Part shown: positions 17,513 to 26,170 of the stretch, one piece after another
Numbering within the stretch: position 1 is the first letter of the stretch
Layout of the letters: every line of letters begins with the position of its first letter
Translations under genes and position numbers: made by a program
Source of the DNA: an uncultured cyanobacterium
Lineage (GTDB): Bacteria > Cyanobacteriota > Cyanobacteriia > Cyanobacteriales > Nostocaceae
Assembly (NCBI GenBank): GCA_903903925.1
Contig: CAIVAU010000064.1
Coordinates: forward strand, 1-37,711
Direction of reading: 5' to 3'
Length of the DNA: 37,711 bases
The notes under the pieces: model-generated
Database searches by the model: none
Told to the model about the DNA's origin: nothing
What the model saw: only the letters and a program-made list of their open reading frames with translations

Positions 17513-18340
17513 TAACCTGGGATCTGGCATAAAGTTGTATCTCAGGTAAAGTCCCCCCCACACAAGGAGGATAATTAACAATGTACCAATACCAAGGGGA
17601 CTGGGGAGCCAGAAAACGGCTTCTATATGGTTTAGTTCACCAGTCTTGAGCTTCCAAACGAGTTGATTGTGATTTTTTTCTGGTTTAAGAGAATCTTCTG
17701 TGTTTTGAATGCTCTTTGCTCCCCAAGGAGTGTTTAAACTAAATTCCAAATCTAGAATTGAACCGGGATTAGCTAGGACGTTGCCTTTACTGGAAATTAA
17801 TGCAAGCGATCGCAAATCCAAATCATATATCAACCGATTCCTCACTAGCAGTAACAAATTATTTTGTAACACAAGTAAGTTTGATTCAATTGTCGGTAGT
17901 TCTGACTCAGTTTCACTTTTTACATTAGATGTAGATTTTTGATCGCTCTTAGGGTGAAAAAACTTGTTAAATTTCGTTTGTAATTCTTGACCATTGTTAA
18001 AGGGAATCCTCACAATAATCTCTTCCTGAGAAAGCCGCTGCGTTCTGCCTTCTAGTTCTCGGGTGCGGCGCTCTATGCTATTTAACCATTCGGATACAGA
18101 ATCGCCACTAAAACTGGTGAGTCGTTCTCCCAACTTAATATGCTGTACTAATTCGCCGCGATTCGGGTTGTCGAAGTTCACGCCCACGTCATACTGCACA
18201 CAACTAGATAGTAGAGTTGCTGCCAACAGCACAATCAACACTATTGGGTTTCGGATTGGAAAGAAGCATTTTAACTTACCAAACACAAAACTTAATGCTC
18301 TGATGACATGCACTAAACTCTTTACTAAAATGGAAATCAT
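17498..18340 (-). CDS. DUF3153 family lipoprotein-like membrane protein
   Basis: About 280 residues. A hydrophobic N-terminal segment (IVLIVLLAATLLSSC) ends in a lipobox-like LLSSC, followed by VQYDVGVNFDNPNRGELVQHIKLG (quoted piece: VQYDVGVNFDNPNRGELV), which is the conserved core of this cyanobacterial family. A second membrane helix (LGIGTLLIILLVWGGLYL) lies near the C-terminus. Probably anchored in the plasma or thylakoid membrane; function unknown. ATG 18340 is chosen; a GTG at 18355 lies 12 bases after the upstream TPR gene. The last residues (V-R-S) and the stop come from the heptamer array. Confidence 0.75.
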
Positions 18341-18367
18341 TACTATAAAACCCACGAAAAGTTAACC

Positions 18368-18928
18368 TTAAAGACTATACCAAACCAAGCCAGCTACAGT
18401 TAAACCACTTGCGATTAAAGCCAACCAGATAAAGCGATTATCTCTAGTATTTACCTGGCTCAGATCAACGAATTCTGGCACTTTCGGACCTTGCTGTCCA
18501 GAAGATTTGGTAACCTTAACGGCGAGACGAATTTTGCCTTCGTTGTCAGGTATTGTCCCCAAATCTGGAATTTGAGTCATCCATTCCTTTGGACGTTGTA
18601 ATCTAGGGGCTTTGAGGATGTAATGCAACCGCTTTGCTTCTTTGCTCGTTTCTAGATGAGGATGGCGTTTAAGTTGTTCGCAAAGGGCGATCGCATCTTC
18701 TGTACGCCCAGCCGCTTCATAAGCTGTCACCAGCCAAAGAAGCACCTCACCACCAAGGCGAGAATTACGATCCAATAGGGCGCTTGCTTTTTCTAGATTT
18801 TCAACTGCTTCGCGGTATTGCCCACCTTCAAAGGCTACTCTTCCAGTTTGGTAGCGAGTTTTGGCAATTTCTAAACTTTCTGAATTCACCGAACCTCCTC
18901 GTCCCAGAAGCCGTTGTTTTTTAAACAT
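18368..18928 (-). CDS. TPR protein with C-terminal membrane anchor
   Basis: 186 residues. One to two TPR units (ARYQTGRVAFEGGQYREAVENL-type; quoted: TGRVAFEGGQYREAVENLEK and LLWLVTAYEAAGRTEDAIAL) precede a conserved segment LKAPRLQRPKEWMTQIPDLG and a final membrane helix (FIWLALIASGLTVAGLVWY). The orientation suggests a cytoplasmic domain with a tail anchor. The DUF3153 gene follows by about 12-27 bases, so the two form an operon and may act in the same membrane complex. ATG 18928. Confidence 0.75.
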   Translation of the reverse strand: MFKKQRLLGRGGSVNSESLEIAKTRYQTGRVAFEGGQYREAVENLEKASALLDRNSRLGGEVLLWLVTAYEAAGRTEDAIALCEQLKRHPHLETSKEAKRLHYILKAPRLQRPKEWMTQIPDLGTIPDNEGKIRLAVKVTKSSGQQGPKVPEFVDLSQVNTRDNRFIWLALIASGLTVAGLVWYSL

Positions 18929-19326
18929 GGGGAGAAGGAGACTGCTCTATTTATTCGCTGTACAAGTATCTTAGGATACATAAGTAGAACTATCCTCTAC
19001 ATCAATTTGTTGACAAAACTTGTAGGTCATACCAGCTATTCCCCCTAATAACTCCGCACTACTTCAATTTTGCCAAGGAGAGTGATCATTTAGAAAAAAA
19101 TGCCCATAACTCGAAAAATTCACAAACTGGGTCGGAAAAACGTCTAAGAGATGTGGGAAAAAATAACTGACAGCAAATTCTGATCTAACCCGCCACAAAC
19201 AAAAATGGTAAAACCCTTGTGGGGCGAAGCCCCGCTAACCTGGTTTTGTGTTGAGTTTAGTCGAAAATTGCTGTAATTGAATTTCCAACCACGCAAAAGG
19301 GATAGTTTTTTTCTAAGGTCAATATC
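18929..19326. other. Intergenic region with a structured element at 19195-19250
   Basis: No gene recognised. Near the right end AAAACC (19210-19215) can pair with GGTTTT (19242-19247), enclosing GGGGC-GAA-GCCCC (19221-19233), with further CACAAAC/GTTTTGTG complementarity outside. It could be a repeat-type hairpin or 5'-leader structure about 75 bases before the secreted-protein gene. Confidence 0.4.
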
Positions 19327-19815
19327 GTGAAAATCAAATCTCTAATTTCATCTATTAGCGCCATCTGCTTTAGCCTTATTGTGCTGACAGGTGTGGTTTT
19401 TCTACCTGCTAAAGCCGCTTCTGCTGCCAATATCAATGAGTTAGTAAACAAACCTGTTCTCATTGAAAATCTAGAGACAAAACGGTATGCGTTTTCCGCT
19501 GGAGATCCAATCAAAGGAAACCGAGGAGATGAGGGCGGCTGGTTATCATCAAGCGGCTTTCAAAGTCCTAACGTCGTTGGAGCTGATGCCAATTACTACA
19601 ATCGTGCCCTATGGAAGATTACCCCAGCTGGTGATTATTTTGTGATTGAAAATGTAGAGACAAAGCGGTACGCGTTTTCCGCTGGAGATCCAATCAAAGG
19701 GAAGCGAGGAGATGAGGGCGGCTGGTTATCATCAAGCGGCTTTCAAAGTCCTAACGTCGTTGGAACTGATGCCAATTACTACAATCGTGCTCTGTGGAAG
19801 ATTATAGCCCAATAG
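19327..19815 (+). CDS. Secreted protein with two nearly identical 61-residue repeats
   Basis: 162 residues. It starts at GTG 19327 with AAGG eight bases upstream. A signal peptide (MKIKSLISSISAICFSLIVL then AKAASAAN) ends near residue 35. The mature part is two copies of ENxETKRYAFSAGDPIKG, RGDEGGWLSSSGFQSPNVVG, DANYYNRALWKI. The copies begin at 19465 and 19648, exactly 183 bases apart, and differ at only a few bases, so the duplication is recent or kept uniform. The Y-x-I-x-N and ALWKI pattern is reminiscent of ricin-type beta-trefoil lectin units; a trefoil needs three units and only two are present. Function unknown. Confidence 0.7.
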   Translation: MKIKSLISSISAICFSLIVLTGVVFLPAKAASAANINELVNKPVLIENLETKRYAFSAGDPIKGNRGDEGGWLSSSGFQSPNVVGADANYYNRALWKITPAGDYFVIENVETKRYAFSAGDPIKGKRGDEGGWLSSSGFQSPNVVGTDANYYNRALWKIIAQ

Positions 19816-19851
19816 CGCAAAATTAAGCCTTGTGACTCTTAGATATGCCAG

Positions 19852-19936
19852 TTACGGGCTGCGCCCGTAGGTCGGATTGAAACAAAGAAACTGGAACTAC
19901 CTACACTGCCATAAGTGGTCAGTGTAGGTTTCTTTT
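19852..19936 (+). terminator. Rho-independent terminator of the secreted-protein gene
   Basis: ACCTACACTG (19899-19908) pairs with CAGTGTAGGT (19920-19929), followed directly by TTCTTTT. A second hairpin, TACGGGC-TGC-GCCCGTA, precedes it at about 19852-19869. Placed 80-120 bases after the stop codon. Confidence 0.75.
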
Positions 19937-19989
19937 ATCCCATCACAGACGGCAATGTGCAACCCCAGACAAGAAACATGACCCACTCA

Positions 19990-20883
19990 CTATGATATAA
20001 ACTGAGAACTGAGGATCATGGTGCCAATTCCAACGTCGGTGAAAATTTCTAGCAGCAGCGCGTGGGGGATGCGACCATCAAGGATGTGTGCTGCACGTAC
20101 TCCTTGGGCAAGCGATCGCACACAACAATTTACTTTCGGAATCATCCCTCCGCCAACGACACCATCTACTATGAGCTGGCGGGCTTCTTGAATATCTACT
20201 TTCGGGATCAAGGTAGATGAGTCTTTGTAATCTCTTAAAATACCTCGGGTGTCGGTCAGCAAAATTAACTTTTCTGCCCCCAAAGCTGCTGCTATTTCTC
20301 CAGCTACAGTATCGGCATTAATGTTGTAGGCTTGTCCCATCTCATCTGCTGCGACACTGGAGACTACCGGAATATAGCCATTGTTAACCAATGTCTCCAA
20401 GATTTTAATATTGACATTACTAACTTCTCCCACAAAACCGATACCTTCGTCACCTTGAGGTCGAGCTTGGATTAGGTTACCATCTTTGCCACACAGTCCT
20501 ACTGCACAACCACCTGCTTGGTTAATCAGGGCGACAATTTCTTTATTAACTCGACCAACTAACACCATTTCCACCACATCCATCGTAGGGGCGTCAGTGA
20601 CTCGTAGACCATTTTTAAATTGCGGTTCGATTCCTAATTTATCTAGCCAACTGTTTATTTCTGGACCGCCGCCATGTACTAGAATCGGTCGTAACCCAAC
20701 GCAGGACAAGAATACAATGTCGCGGATGACTTGATCTTTGAGGGTGGACTCTTTCATTGCTGCACCACCGTATTTGACTACAATAGTTCGACCAGCAAAT
20801 TTTTGAATGTAAGGTAGTGCTTCACTTAGCACTTGTGCACGGGTGACTGCCGCTTGCCTAAGAGACTCAGTATCGTTGAGCAT
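19990..20883 (-). CDS. argB: Acetylglutamate kinase
   Basis: 297 residues. It phosphorylates N-acetylglutamate, the controlled step of arginine synthesis; in cyanobacteria it is activated by PII (GlnB). Seen: [11 protein letters not shown] (nucleotide-binding Lys), [38 protein letters not shown], and the C-terminal [20 protein letters not shown] and [10 protein letters not shown] elements that bind substrate and ATP. The N-terminal helix [13 protein letters not shown] is the arginine-sensitive hexamer type. ATG 20883. Confidence 0.97.
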   Translation of the reverse strand: MLNDTESLRQAAVTRAQVLSEALPYIQKFAGRTIVVKYGGAAMKESTLKDQVIRDIVFLSCVGLRPILVHGGGPEINSWLDKLGIEPQFKNGLRVTDAPTMDVVEMVLVGRVNKEIVALINQAGGCAVGLCGKDGNLIQARPQGDEGIGFVGEVSNVNIKILETLVNNGYIPVVSSVAADEMGQAYNINADTVAGEIAAALGAEKLILLTDTRGILRDYKDSSTLIPKVDIQEARQLIVDGVVGGGMIPKVNCCVRSLAQGVRAAHILDGRIPHALLLEIFTDVGIGTMILSSQFIS

Positions 20884-21060
20884 TATTCTGTTGATAGTTA
20901 TAGTGGTTCTCGTTCACAGAAAGTGGAAGAGTTTATAATATCTTCTTAGGATTATAGGAATTTTACCAGTCCAAAAACGGAAGAATACAGGAGTCAGGAG
21001 TCAGGAGTCAGAATTGTTAAACAATTGGAAGATAACAATTAAGAATCAAAAATTATTCCT

Positions 21061-21609
21061 TTAGACTTCGGGTTGGGAAATATTTGGTTTCAAAACGCTG
21101 GGAATTTTCTCCATGACTTGTGTTGCAATTTGTTCGGGTGTTTCGTCCGCACTCACAGTAATTCGCAAATCTGCTTGGGCATAGAGGGATTGGCGTTGTT
21201 CAAGGAGCGATCGCATCTTCAAGATCCGATCAGGATCTTGCAGTAGTGGTCTTGTTGTATCCGCTGCTAGACGGCTGCTCAATATTTCCACTGGTACATC
21301 TAACCAGACAATTAAACCGTGGTGTAAGTAGCTCCAGTTTTCTCGCCGCAGGACAATGCCCCCACCAGTTGCTACACTCAACTTCGTATAAGCACAAACT
21401 TGTGCCAGTACCTCGCTTTCTAGTTGCCGAAATGCTGCTTCGCCTTCTGTTGCAAAAAGTTGATTAATCGTTCTTCCCGTTGCTTTGACAATCACTTCAT
21501 CAGTATCTAAATACCCGTAACCTAGCTGCTGTGCTAGTAAGCTTCCCACCGTCGTTTTCCCGCTCCCTGACATCCCAATTAAGTACAGGTTGATTCCTTT
21601 GAGTAACAT
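21061..21609 (-). CDS. aroK: Shikimate kinase
   Basis: 182 residues. It phosphorylates shikimate in the pathway to aromatic amino acids. Walker A GMSGSGKT lies at residues 12-19; the shikimate-binding DTDEVI, Arg in EAAFRQLESEVL and the glycine motif SVATGGGIVLRREN follow, then the lid DTTRPLL. ATG 21609 (MLLKGINLYLIG). Short GGAGTCA repeats (20988-21012) separate it from argB. Confidence 0.96.
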   Translation of the reverse strand: MLLKGINLYLIGMSGSGKTTVGSLLAQQLGYGYLDTDEVIVKATGRTINQLFATEGEAAFRQLESEVLAQVCAYTKLSVATGGGIVLRRENWSYLHHGLIVWLDVPVEILSSRLAADTTRPLLQDPDRILKMRSLLEQRQSLYAQADLRITVSADETPEQIATQVMEKIPSVLKPNISQPEV

Positions 21610-21686
21610 TTCTTAGTTGTTGGTTGTTGGTGCTGTAAAGATTTTATAAGGGAAATGCTGAAAACCTTTGAGGAGCAGTAGCGTAG

Positions 21687-21890
21687 CTACGTACTCCGTA
21701 CTTCAGGCTCTTGTTGAAAGCTAGCTGAGTTATGCGCGGACTCCGTGACGGTTTCTTTTTCGGGAACTGGAAGCGAATCAATCAAATCCTCTATCACGTT
21801 TGTCAGGGTTTTGTCTCTCCATGAACAGTATAAGCGTAACTTATCCATTCTGCGTTTACTCATCCTAATTCTTAAGTAATCATCTTTCAT
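21687..21890 (-). CDS. Small ribbon-helix-helix-like protein of an IS200/IS605 element
   Basis: 67 residues: MKDDYLRIRMSKRRMDKLRL followed by the helix TLTNVIEDLIDSLP. The short strand plus two helices fit a ribbon-helix-helix DNA-binding protein. Small genes of this kind lie divergent from tnpB in some cyanobacterial IS200/IS605 elements, and here tnpB remains lie 90 bases away on the other strand. ATG 21890 is preceded by GAGGAG. Intact although the element is decayed. The association with the element is from memory of similar layouts. Confidence 0.5.
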   Translation of the reverse strand: MKDDYLRIRMSKRRMDKLRLYCSWRDKTLTNVIEDLIDSLPVPEKETVTESAHNSASFQQEPEVRST

Positions 21891-21960
21891 AAAAGCTCCT
21901 CAATGTCTCCTCGTTATGCTATCATAGGTCTAAGAAGAAAAACAAGGGGGTGATTCAACT

Positions 21961-22175
21961 GGCTCAAGAGAATAAAGCGTGGTTTGTATTGCACAAAAGA
22001 TAAAAGTTTGGTAAACGCTGACCTTAATGGGGCGGCAAATATCATGCGCAAAGTAGCCGGAAACTTGGGCTTAGACCTAAGCAGACTGGGTAGGCGGTGT
22101 TTGTCCACCGTGGGAAGAATAAGACTCTGGAAAGGCATTGAAAAATGTCCTAAACCAAGTGCAATTCTTGCTTAA
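21961..22175 (+). pseudogene. tnpB: tnpB C-terminal remnant
   Basis: KRIKRGLYCTKDKSLVNADL followed by NGAANIMRKVAGNLGLDLSR is the C-terminal end of an IS605-family TnpB, including the conserved NAD(V/L)NGAAN(I) motif whose Asp is the last RuvC catalytic residue. About 300-350 upstream residues (wedge, REC, RuvC I-II, zinc region) are missing. The remaining sequence covers the part where the guide (omega) RNA is normally encoded. Confidence 0.75.
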
Positions 22176-22227
22176 GAATCCCCGAGGCAAGAGCCAGGGG
22201 AGAGTCAACGCTCATTGGTTTATAGAA

Positions 22228-23748
22228 TTACTTTTTACTTTTGCCTTGTTCAGTGAAATACTCTATCCATACAGGGTTTTGGGAAAAGCCAGATGATTGG
22301 ATATCAATTAGGGAGCGCCTCTGTAATAATTCCACAGCCTCTAATATTAAGCGTGGTGAAACCATTGGAAAAATTTCTTTTTGTAATTTATTTATTGAAA
22401 GTAAATTTGGATTAAGGGCAAGATAGGACATAATCAATTTTTCCAAATTAGATAAGCGATTAAACTGCTGATCTAAGATGGCTCGAATATCACCAAAAAC
22501 TGTCATATCCTGTTCTAAAAACTCAGAGAAGTTGCCACAAAATAATTCTTGAATAGCAGTGGCGACTAATTTTATAAATAATGGGTTACCTGCATACCAC
22601 TTACTTATTAGTCTACACTCCTCTTCTTTTAAGTTAGTAAATCCTTTAGCTTTCAATATTTCTACACTGTCTGTGTCACTTAATCCAGTGAATTTTAAAC
22701 AACGAACGGGTAGTATTTCACCTTCGAGAACTGAAATTTCTGGAGGTTTTTCTCGACTAGTTATTAATAAGCAACTCTGATGTTGAGAGTCTCCTATGCG
22801 TCTAATCAAATCTCCATAAGCCTCATAATTTTGACGATAGCGGATTTGAGAGAGAACATACTCCGCCTCAGTAAGACTTGCTCTATTAGCATCACTATCT
22901 AAAATTGAGTCAAAATTGTCTAATATAATGAGACAACGTGAGGAGCGTAAGCAAGCAATCAATTGTGAAATACTGCTTTCGATAGTATCTGGGCTTTTTA
23001 TTTCTAGATTTGGGGATAAAATCGGAATGAGTTGATTGACAATAACCCCTAGAGGTGGAGCAAGACGGAGCGATCGCCAGATGACATATTCAAACTTATC
23101 CTTAATCTGTTCTGCCAGCTTAACACAGAAGGCTGTTTTTCCGATCCCGCCCATTCCTAATAGGACTATTAACCGACAGCGTTCTTCAACAATCCAGTCT
23201 TGAATTTGAGACAGTTCTGTCTTCCTTCCGTGAAAAATATTGACATCACTTGCTTCGCCCCAATCTTCTCTATTAGATAAGATCATCGTGTTAAAAATAC
23301 TCCCTTCCCGCTGTACAATTACTGATGTCAATTCTTCTCCCCCACTCCCCTGCTCCCCTTTCCCCCCTATCCCCAGAGGGGACCCCGAGTCCCCCCTGCT
23401 CCCCCGCTCTTTTTTATACCCTGCTTCTTCTAACAACCGAGTAACGCGACTCCAGGTTTTCACTTTAGTTGAGTTTCCCGCTTCCTGACTCAGCATTTCT
23501 TCTATGTATTTATATAATCCATTGGAAAGGTAAACTCTAACTGTACTGCTACTACGACTTTTATAAACGATGTTAGCGATTTCACCCGGACTAAAACCGC
23601 AAAGTAACCCTCTAAGGAATTTCTTTTCAACAGGTGTTAGAGCTTTTCCTTTTGATGATGCTAAATCCACATATAATCTTTCTAATTCCCAGTTATTTTT
23701 AGCTTCTATAAATTCTTCTTCTATTTTGTCTGGCTCAGCTTCGGTCAT
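22228..23748 (-). CDS. STAND-type NB-ARC ATPase with N-terminal HTH, lacking C-terminal repeats
   Basis: 506 residues. An N-terminal helix-turn-helix-like domain (residues about 35-85: LTPVEKKFLRGLLCGFSPGE) of the kind found in cyanobacterial vWA-MoxR-associated proteins is followed by a glycine/serine linker (114-139), Walker A GMGGIGKT (198-205), Walker B LIILDNFD (273-280), the sensor ITSREKPPE, the GxP-like YAGNPLFIKL and a winged helix ending NPVWIEYFTEQ. Relatives normally continue with WD40 or TPR sensors for several hundred residues; this one stops right after the winged helix, about 20 bases from the IS605 right end. STAND ATPases act as signal-driven oligomers, some in phage defence. 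ATG 23748. Confidence 0.8.
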   Translation of the reverse strand: MTEAEPDKIEEEFIEAKNNWELERLYVDLASSKGKALTPVEKKFLRGLLCGFSPGEIANIVYKSRSSSTVRVYLSNGLYKYIEEMLSQEAGNSTKVKTWSRVTRLLEEAGYKKERGSRGDSGSPLGIGGKGEQGSGGEELTSVIVQREGSIFNTMILSNREDWGEASDVNIFHGRKTELSQIQDWIVEERCRLIVLLGMGGIGKTAFCVKLAEQIKDKFEYVIWRSLRLAPPLGVIVNQLIPILSPNLEIKSPDTIESSISQLIACLRSSRCLIILDNFDSILDSDANRASLTEAEYVLSQIRYRQNYEAYGDLIRRIGDSQHQSCLLITSREKPPEISVLEGEILPVRCLKFTGLSDTDSVEILKAKGFTNLKEEECRLISKWYAGNPLFIKLVATAIQELFCGNFSEFLEQDMTVFGDIRAILDQQFNRLSNLEKLIMSYLALNPNLLSINKLQKEIFPMVSPRLILEAVELLQRRSLIDIQSSGFSQNPVWIEYFTEQGKSKK

Positions 23749-24234
23749 TATATTATCGTTATCAATTTAAAGTAATTCAGGCAATATCTTAACGATTTTT
23801 GTATAAAGTGAGAATAAATCAAATTTAAATTTATAACAAATTTAATAACGACTGTTAAAGGAGTCATTAGCTTGAGCTTGGTATCTTTAGTATGAATAGA
23901 AATTTCATCAAACTTTTTTGAAACTTTTTTGAAACTTTATTCAAACAATATTCGTCTCAGTTAAAGAGCCGGAATTTCTACTTAGTGAGTTCTTTCTAGC
24001 TTTGCAGAACACTGTGTTTCTACCAGCACACTGTTGACATCTCAAGATCTCGTGGCAGCAAGCTCTAGTTCCATCTGATAAGTGAGTGTTTTAGTTTGAG
24101 GTGTAAAATATGACTCATTTTACCACGTGGTGCAATAAAGCTTTAGCCAAATCAACGGTTGTGGGATGAAAACTACTGCGTAACTTATCTATTTGAACCT
24201 GAATAAATATATGTGGTCGTTTGAGGTTTCAACC
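23749..24234. other. Intergenic region with AAACTTTTTTG direct repeats
   Basis: No gene recognised. About 23908-23945 carries three near copies of an AAACTTTTTTG unit. The region should contain the divergent promoters of the STAND ATPase and of the small protein to the right. Confidence 0.5.
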
Positions 24235-24426
24235 ATGATTCGGATTCGTGACGTTGTGCAAAAGGCTCTAGCAAGTGGTTATCTGACGGTTGAAGCAGAA
24301 AATCAGCTGCGACAGCTGCTGACAAGTCGGTATGACGTAGAAGATTTTAATGCTTTTATGACTTTGCAGGAAGCTGCTAGGACAGGTAAAGTTAAGCAGG
24401 AGTCGCGTGAGCGTTGTGGGATTTAA
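24235..24426 (+). CDS. Small conserved hypothetical protein, 63 aa
   Basis: MIRIRDVVQKALASGYLTVE, then AENQLRQLLTSRYDVEDFNA: a compact all-helical protein that I recognise only as a recurring cyanobacterial hypothetical. ATG 24235 has GAGG eight bases upstream; the frame is open to 24193 but lacks a site there. It ends just before the convergent LapA-like gene. No function can be given. Confidence 0.65.
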   Translation: MIRIRDVVQKALASGYLTVEAENQLRQLLTSRYDVEDFNAFMTLQEAARTGKVKQESRERCGI

Positions 24427-24456
24427 CATAGACATGGCGTGCTATGTTTGGACTCA

Positions 24457-25140
24457 CTAACGGGATCGCTTATCCTTATCCTCGATATCGTTGTCGTCAA
24501 AAAACCCCCAATCATCATCCTCGGAGTCCTTAGCAGTTGATGGTTGATGTGGAGGCACGATGACTCGATAATCAGCATCATAAACTGATTCAGTTTTTCC
24601 AACTCCAGAATTTTTTGGTTCTTGGTAGCTGTAGGAGTAAACCGAACCAGACTTAGATCCGGCTGTTGGTTCTTGTTGACGTTCGTACGTATTAGAGTCT
24701 TTAACTTTTGTATTTTGTGGACTAGGGGTAGAGTTTTCGTCAAAGTCCCAATCATCGTTACTACTATTTGTTTCCCAATCATCAAGCGCCTTACTTGTTC
24801 TCGGTTCCGCTTCACGATTTGTTGAAGGAGGCGCTTCTTTTCGAGGTATAGGTTCTTCCCTACGCGTCCGGTTTGCCGTACTCTTGTAATTTGCTGGGGA
24901 CTTAAGCGGGGTTTGGCGTTGTGGTCCCACAAAATAAGTTGATAATTTAAACAAGCTTGCGATCAATAAAGAGGTAAAAGCACCAGCAGTGATGCTGAAC
25001 AAAATCCACATTGCCAGGGGTAAGGGTTTAGTCCGCATACCCAAAAATACGAGCGGTATGACAGGCGACCAGTTTTGCACTAACAAGAGCGTTAGCGATC
25101 CCAGTACCGCTACTAACAGAAATAAGCGAATTACAGCCAT
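24457..25140 (-). CDS. LapA-like membrane protein with long acidic disordered tail
   Basis: 227 residues. Two membrane helices (RLFLLVAVLGSLTLLLVQNW and LPLAMWILFSITAGAFTSLL) separated by a short loop, as in the LapA/DUF1049 family. From residue 75 on it is low-complexity, rich in Ser, Glu, Asp and Lys, with two DDW(D/G)F motifs (DDWDFDE, DDDWGFFDD) that suggest a short peptide-binding tail. ATG 25140. Function unknown. Confidence 0.7.
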   Translation of the reverse strand: MAVIRLFLLVAVLGSLTLLLVQNWSPVIPLVFLGMRTKPLPLAMWILFSITAGAFTSLLIASLFKLSTYFVGPQRQTPLKSPANYKSTANRTRREEPIPRKEAPPSTNREAEPRTSKALDDWETNSSNDDWDFDENSTPSPQNTKVKDSNTYERQQEPTAGSKSGSVYSYSYQEPKNSGVGKTESVYDADYRVIVPPHQPSTAKDSEDDDWGFFDDNDIEDKDKRSR

Positions 25141-25144
25141 AACT

Positions 25145-25352
25145 TAGTGGGGAGTGTGGGAAGTCGGAAGAGTGTGGGGTGTGTGGGGTGTGTGGGGTGT
25201 GTGGGGTGTGTGGGGTGTGTGGGGAGTAAGAGAGCGGGGGGAGTGTGGGGTGTCTGGGGGGAAGTAAGAGAGCGGGGGGTGTAATATTTTCCTTACCTCC
25301 CACACCTCCCACACCTCCCACACCTCCCACACCTCCCACACTCTTCCCACTC
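25145..25352. repeat. GTGTGGGGT and CACCTCCCA arrays in opposite orientation
   Basis: Nine-base GTGTGGGGT units (25177-25222 and around) on the left face CACCTCCCA units (about 25298-25342) on the right. The two halves are roughly complementary, so the spacer between the LapA-like gene and ubiX could fold into a large hairpin. Short frames with Pro/His/Thr repeats that cross it are not genes. Confidence 0.8.
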
Positions 25353-25372
25353 CCTACTTCTCACTTTTAATG

Positions 25373-25993
25373 TTAACGATGACCTTGCCATCGCTGAATG
25401 GGAATGCAGTCAATATCTAATTGATCCAAAGCACGGGCGACAACAAAATCAACTAAATCTTCTATGGTTTGGGGATTGTGATACCAGGCTGGAATGGCAG
25501 GGACAACTCTGGTTCCAGCCTCTGCGAGGGTAGTTAAGTTTCGCAAATGAATCAGGCTAAAAGGAGTTTCGCGGGGAACGATAACTAACTTCCGCCCTTC
25601 TTTCATTTGGACATCTGCTGCTCGTTCTAGTAAGTCAGAACTTAATCCATTTGCTAGCTTTGCCACTGTACCCATACTACATGGAATAATCATCATCCCT
25701 AGGGTGCGAAAAGAACCACTGGCAATGTTAGCTCCAACGTCACCCCAAGGGTGGCAATATAGTTTACCTGCTTCTTCAACTCCCGCTTGCTGTCGCCAAA
25801 ATTGCTCTTGTTGAAGAGGTTGTACTGGCATCCGGATATTATTTTCGGATTGCCAGACCATGTAGCTTGACTTAGAAGCTACCAATTCTATTTGGTAGTC
25901 GGCTTCTAGCAAAAATTTGAGAGCGCGAACGGCATAAATCAGACCAGATGCACCTGATACCCCTAATATAAGTGGCTTGGTGTTATTTAACAC
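25373..25993 (-). CDS. ubiX: Flavin prenyltransferase UbiX
   Basis: 206 residues. It joins dimethylallyl phosphate to FMN, making the prenylated cofactor of UbiD decarboxylases. Seen: LILGVSGASGLIYAVRAL (FMN-binding GASG), the Ser/Lys-rich VASKSSYMVW, the flavin loop GSFRTLGMMIIPCSMGTVAKLA (quoted: SFRTLGMMIIPCSMGT), and RKLVIVPRETPFS. The start is GTG 25993, the only candidate giving the standard N-terminus. ubiD is not in the window. Confidence 0.93.
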   Translation of the reverse strand: MLNNTKPLILGVSGASGLIYAVRALKFLLEADYQIELVASKSSYMVWQSENNIRMPVQPLQQEQFWRQQAGVEEAGKLYCHPWGDVGANIASGSFRTLGMMIIPCSMGTVAKLANGLSSDLLERAADVQMKEGRKLVIVPRETPFSLIHLRNLTTLAEAGTRVVPAIPAWYHNPQTIEDLVDFVVARALDQLDIDCIPIQRWQGHR

Positions 25994-26021
25994 TTTGTTA
26001 AAAGTGGAATTTACTAGAATT

Positions 26022-26162
26022 AGGGAGCAGGGAGCAGGGAGCAGGGAGCAGGGGAGCAGGGAGCAGGGAGCAGGGAGCAGGGAGCAGGGGGAATTATCAG
26101 TCTTTCATTATCCAATGCCCTATGCCCTATGTCCAATGCCCTATGCCCAATGCCCTATGCCC
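26022..26162. repeat. GGGAGCA heptamers and CCCTATGCC decamers
   Basis: About nine units of GGGAGCA (26022-26090) and then alternating CAATGCCCTATGCC units to 26162. These are the common dispersed tandem types of filamentous cyanobacteria. They fill the spacer between ubiX and the RNase-like gene (both leftward). Confidence 0.85.
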
Positions 26163-26170
26163 TACTTTCG

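Larger units (their letters stand above)
21660..22210 (+). mobile_element. Decayed IS200/IS605-type element
   Basis: Contains the small ribbon-helix-helix gene and a tnpB relic. The right end is recognisable: GAATCCCC...GGGG hairpin (about 22174-22200) followed by AGAGTCAAC (22201-22209), typical of IS605-family right ends. The left end is not clear; 21660 is a guess. Most of tnpB is deleted, so the element cannot move by itself. No tnpA is seen. Confidence 0.55.

Noticed and set aside
25028..25350. Open frames rich in Pro-His-Thr or Val-Trp-Glu repeats
   Set aside because: They are translations of the GTGTGGGGT/CACCTCCCA arrays, lack a ribosome-binding site and overlap the true LapA-like gene.
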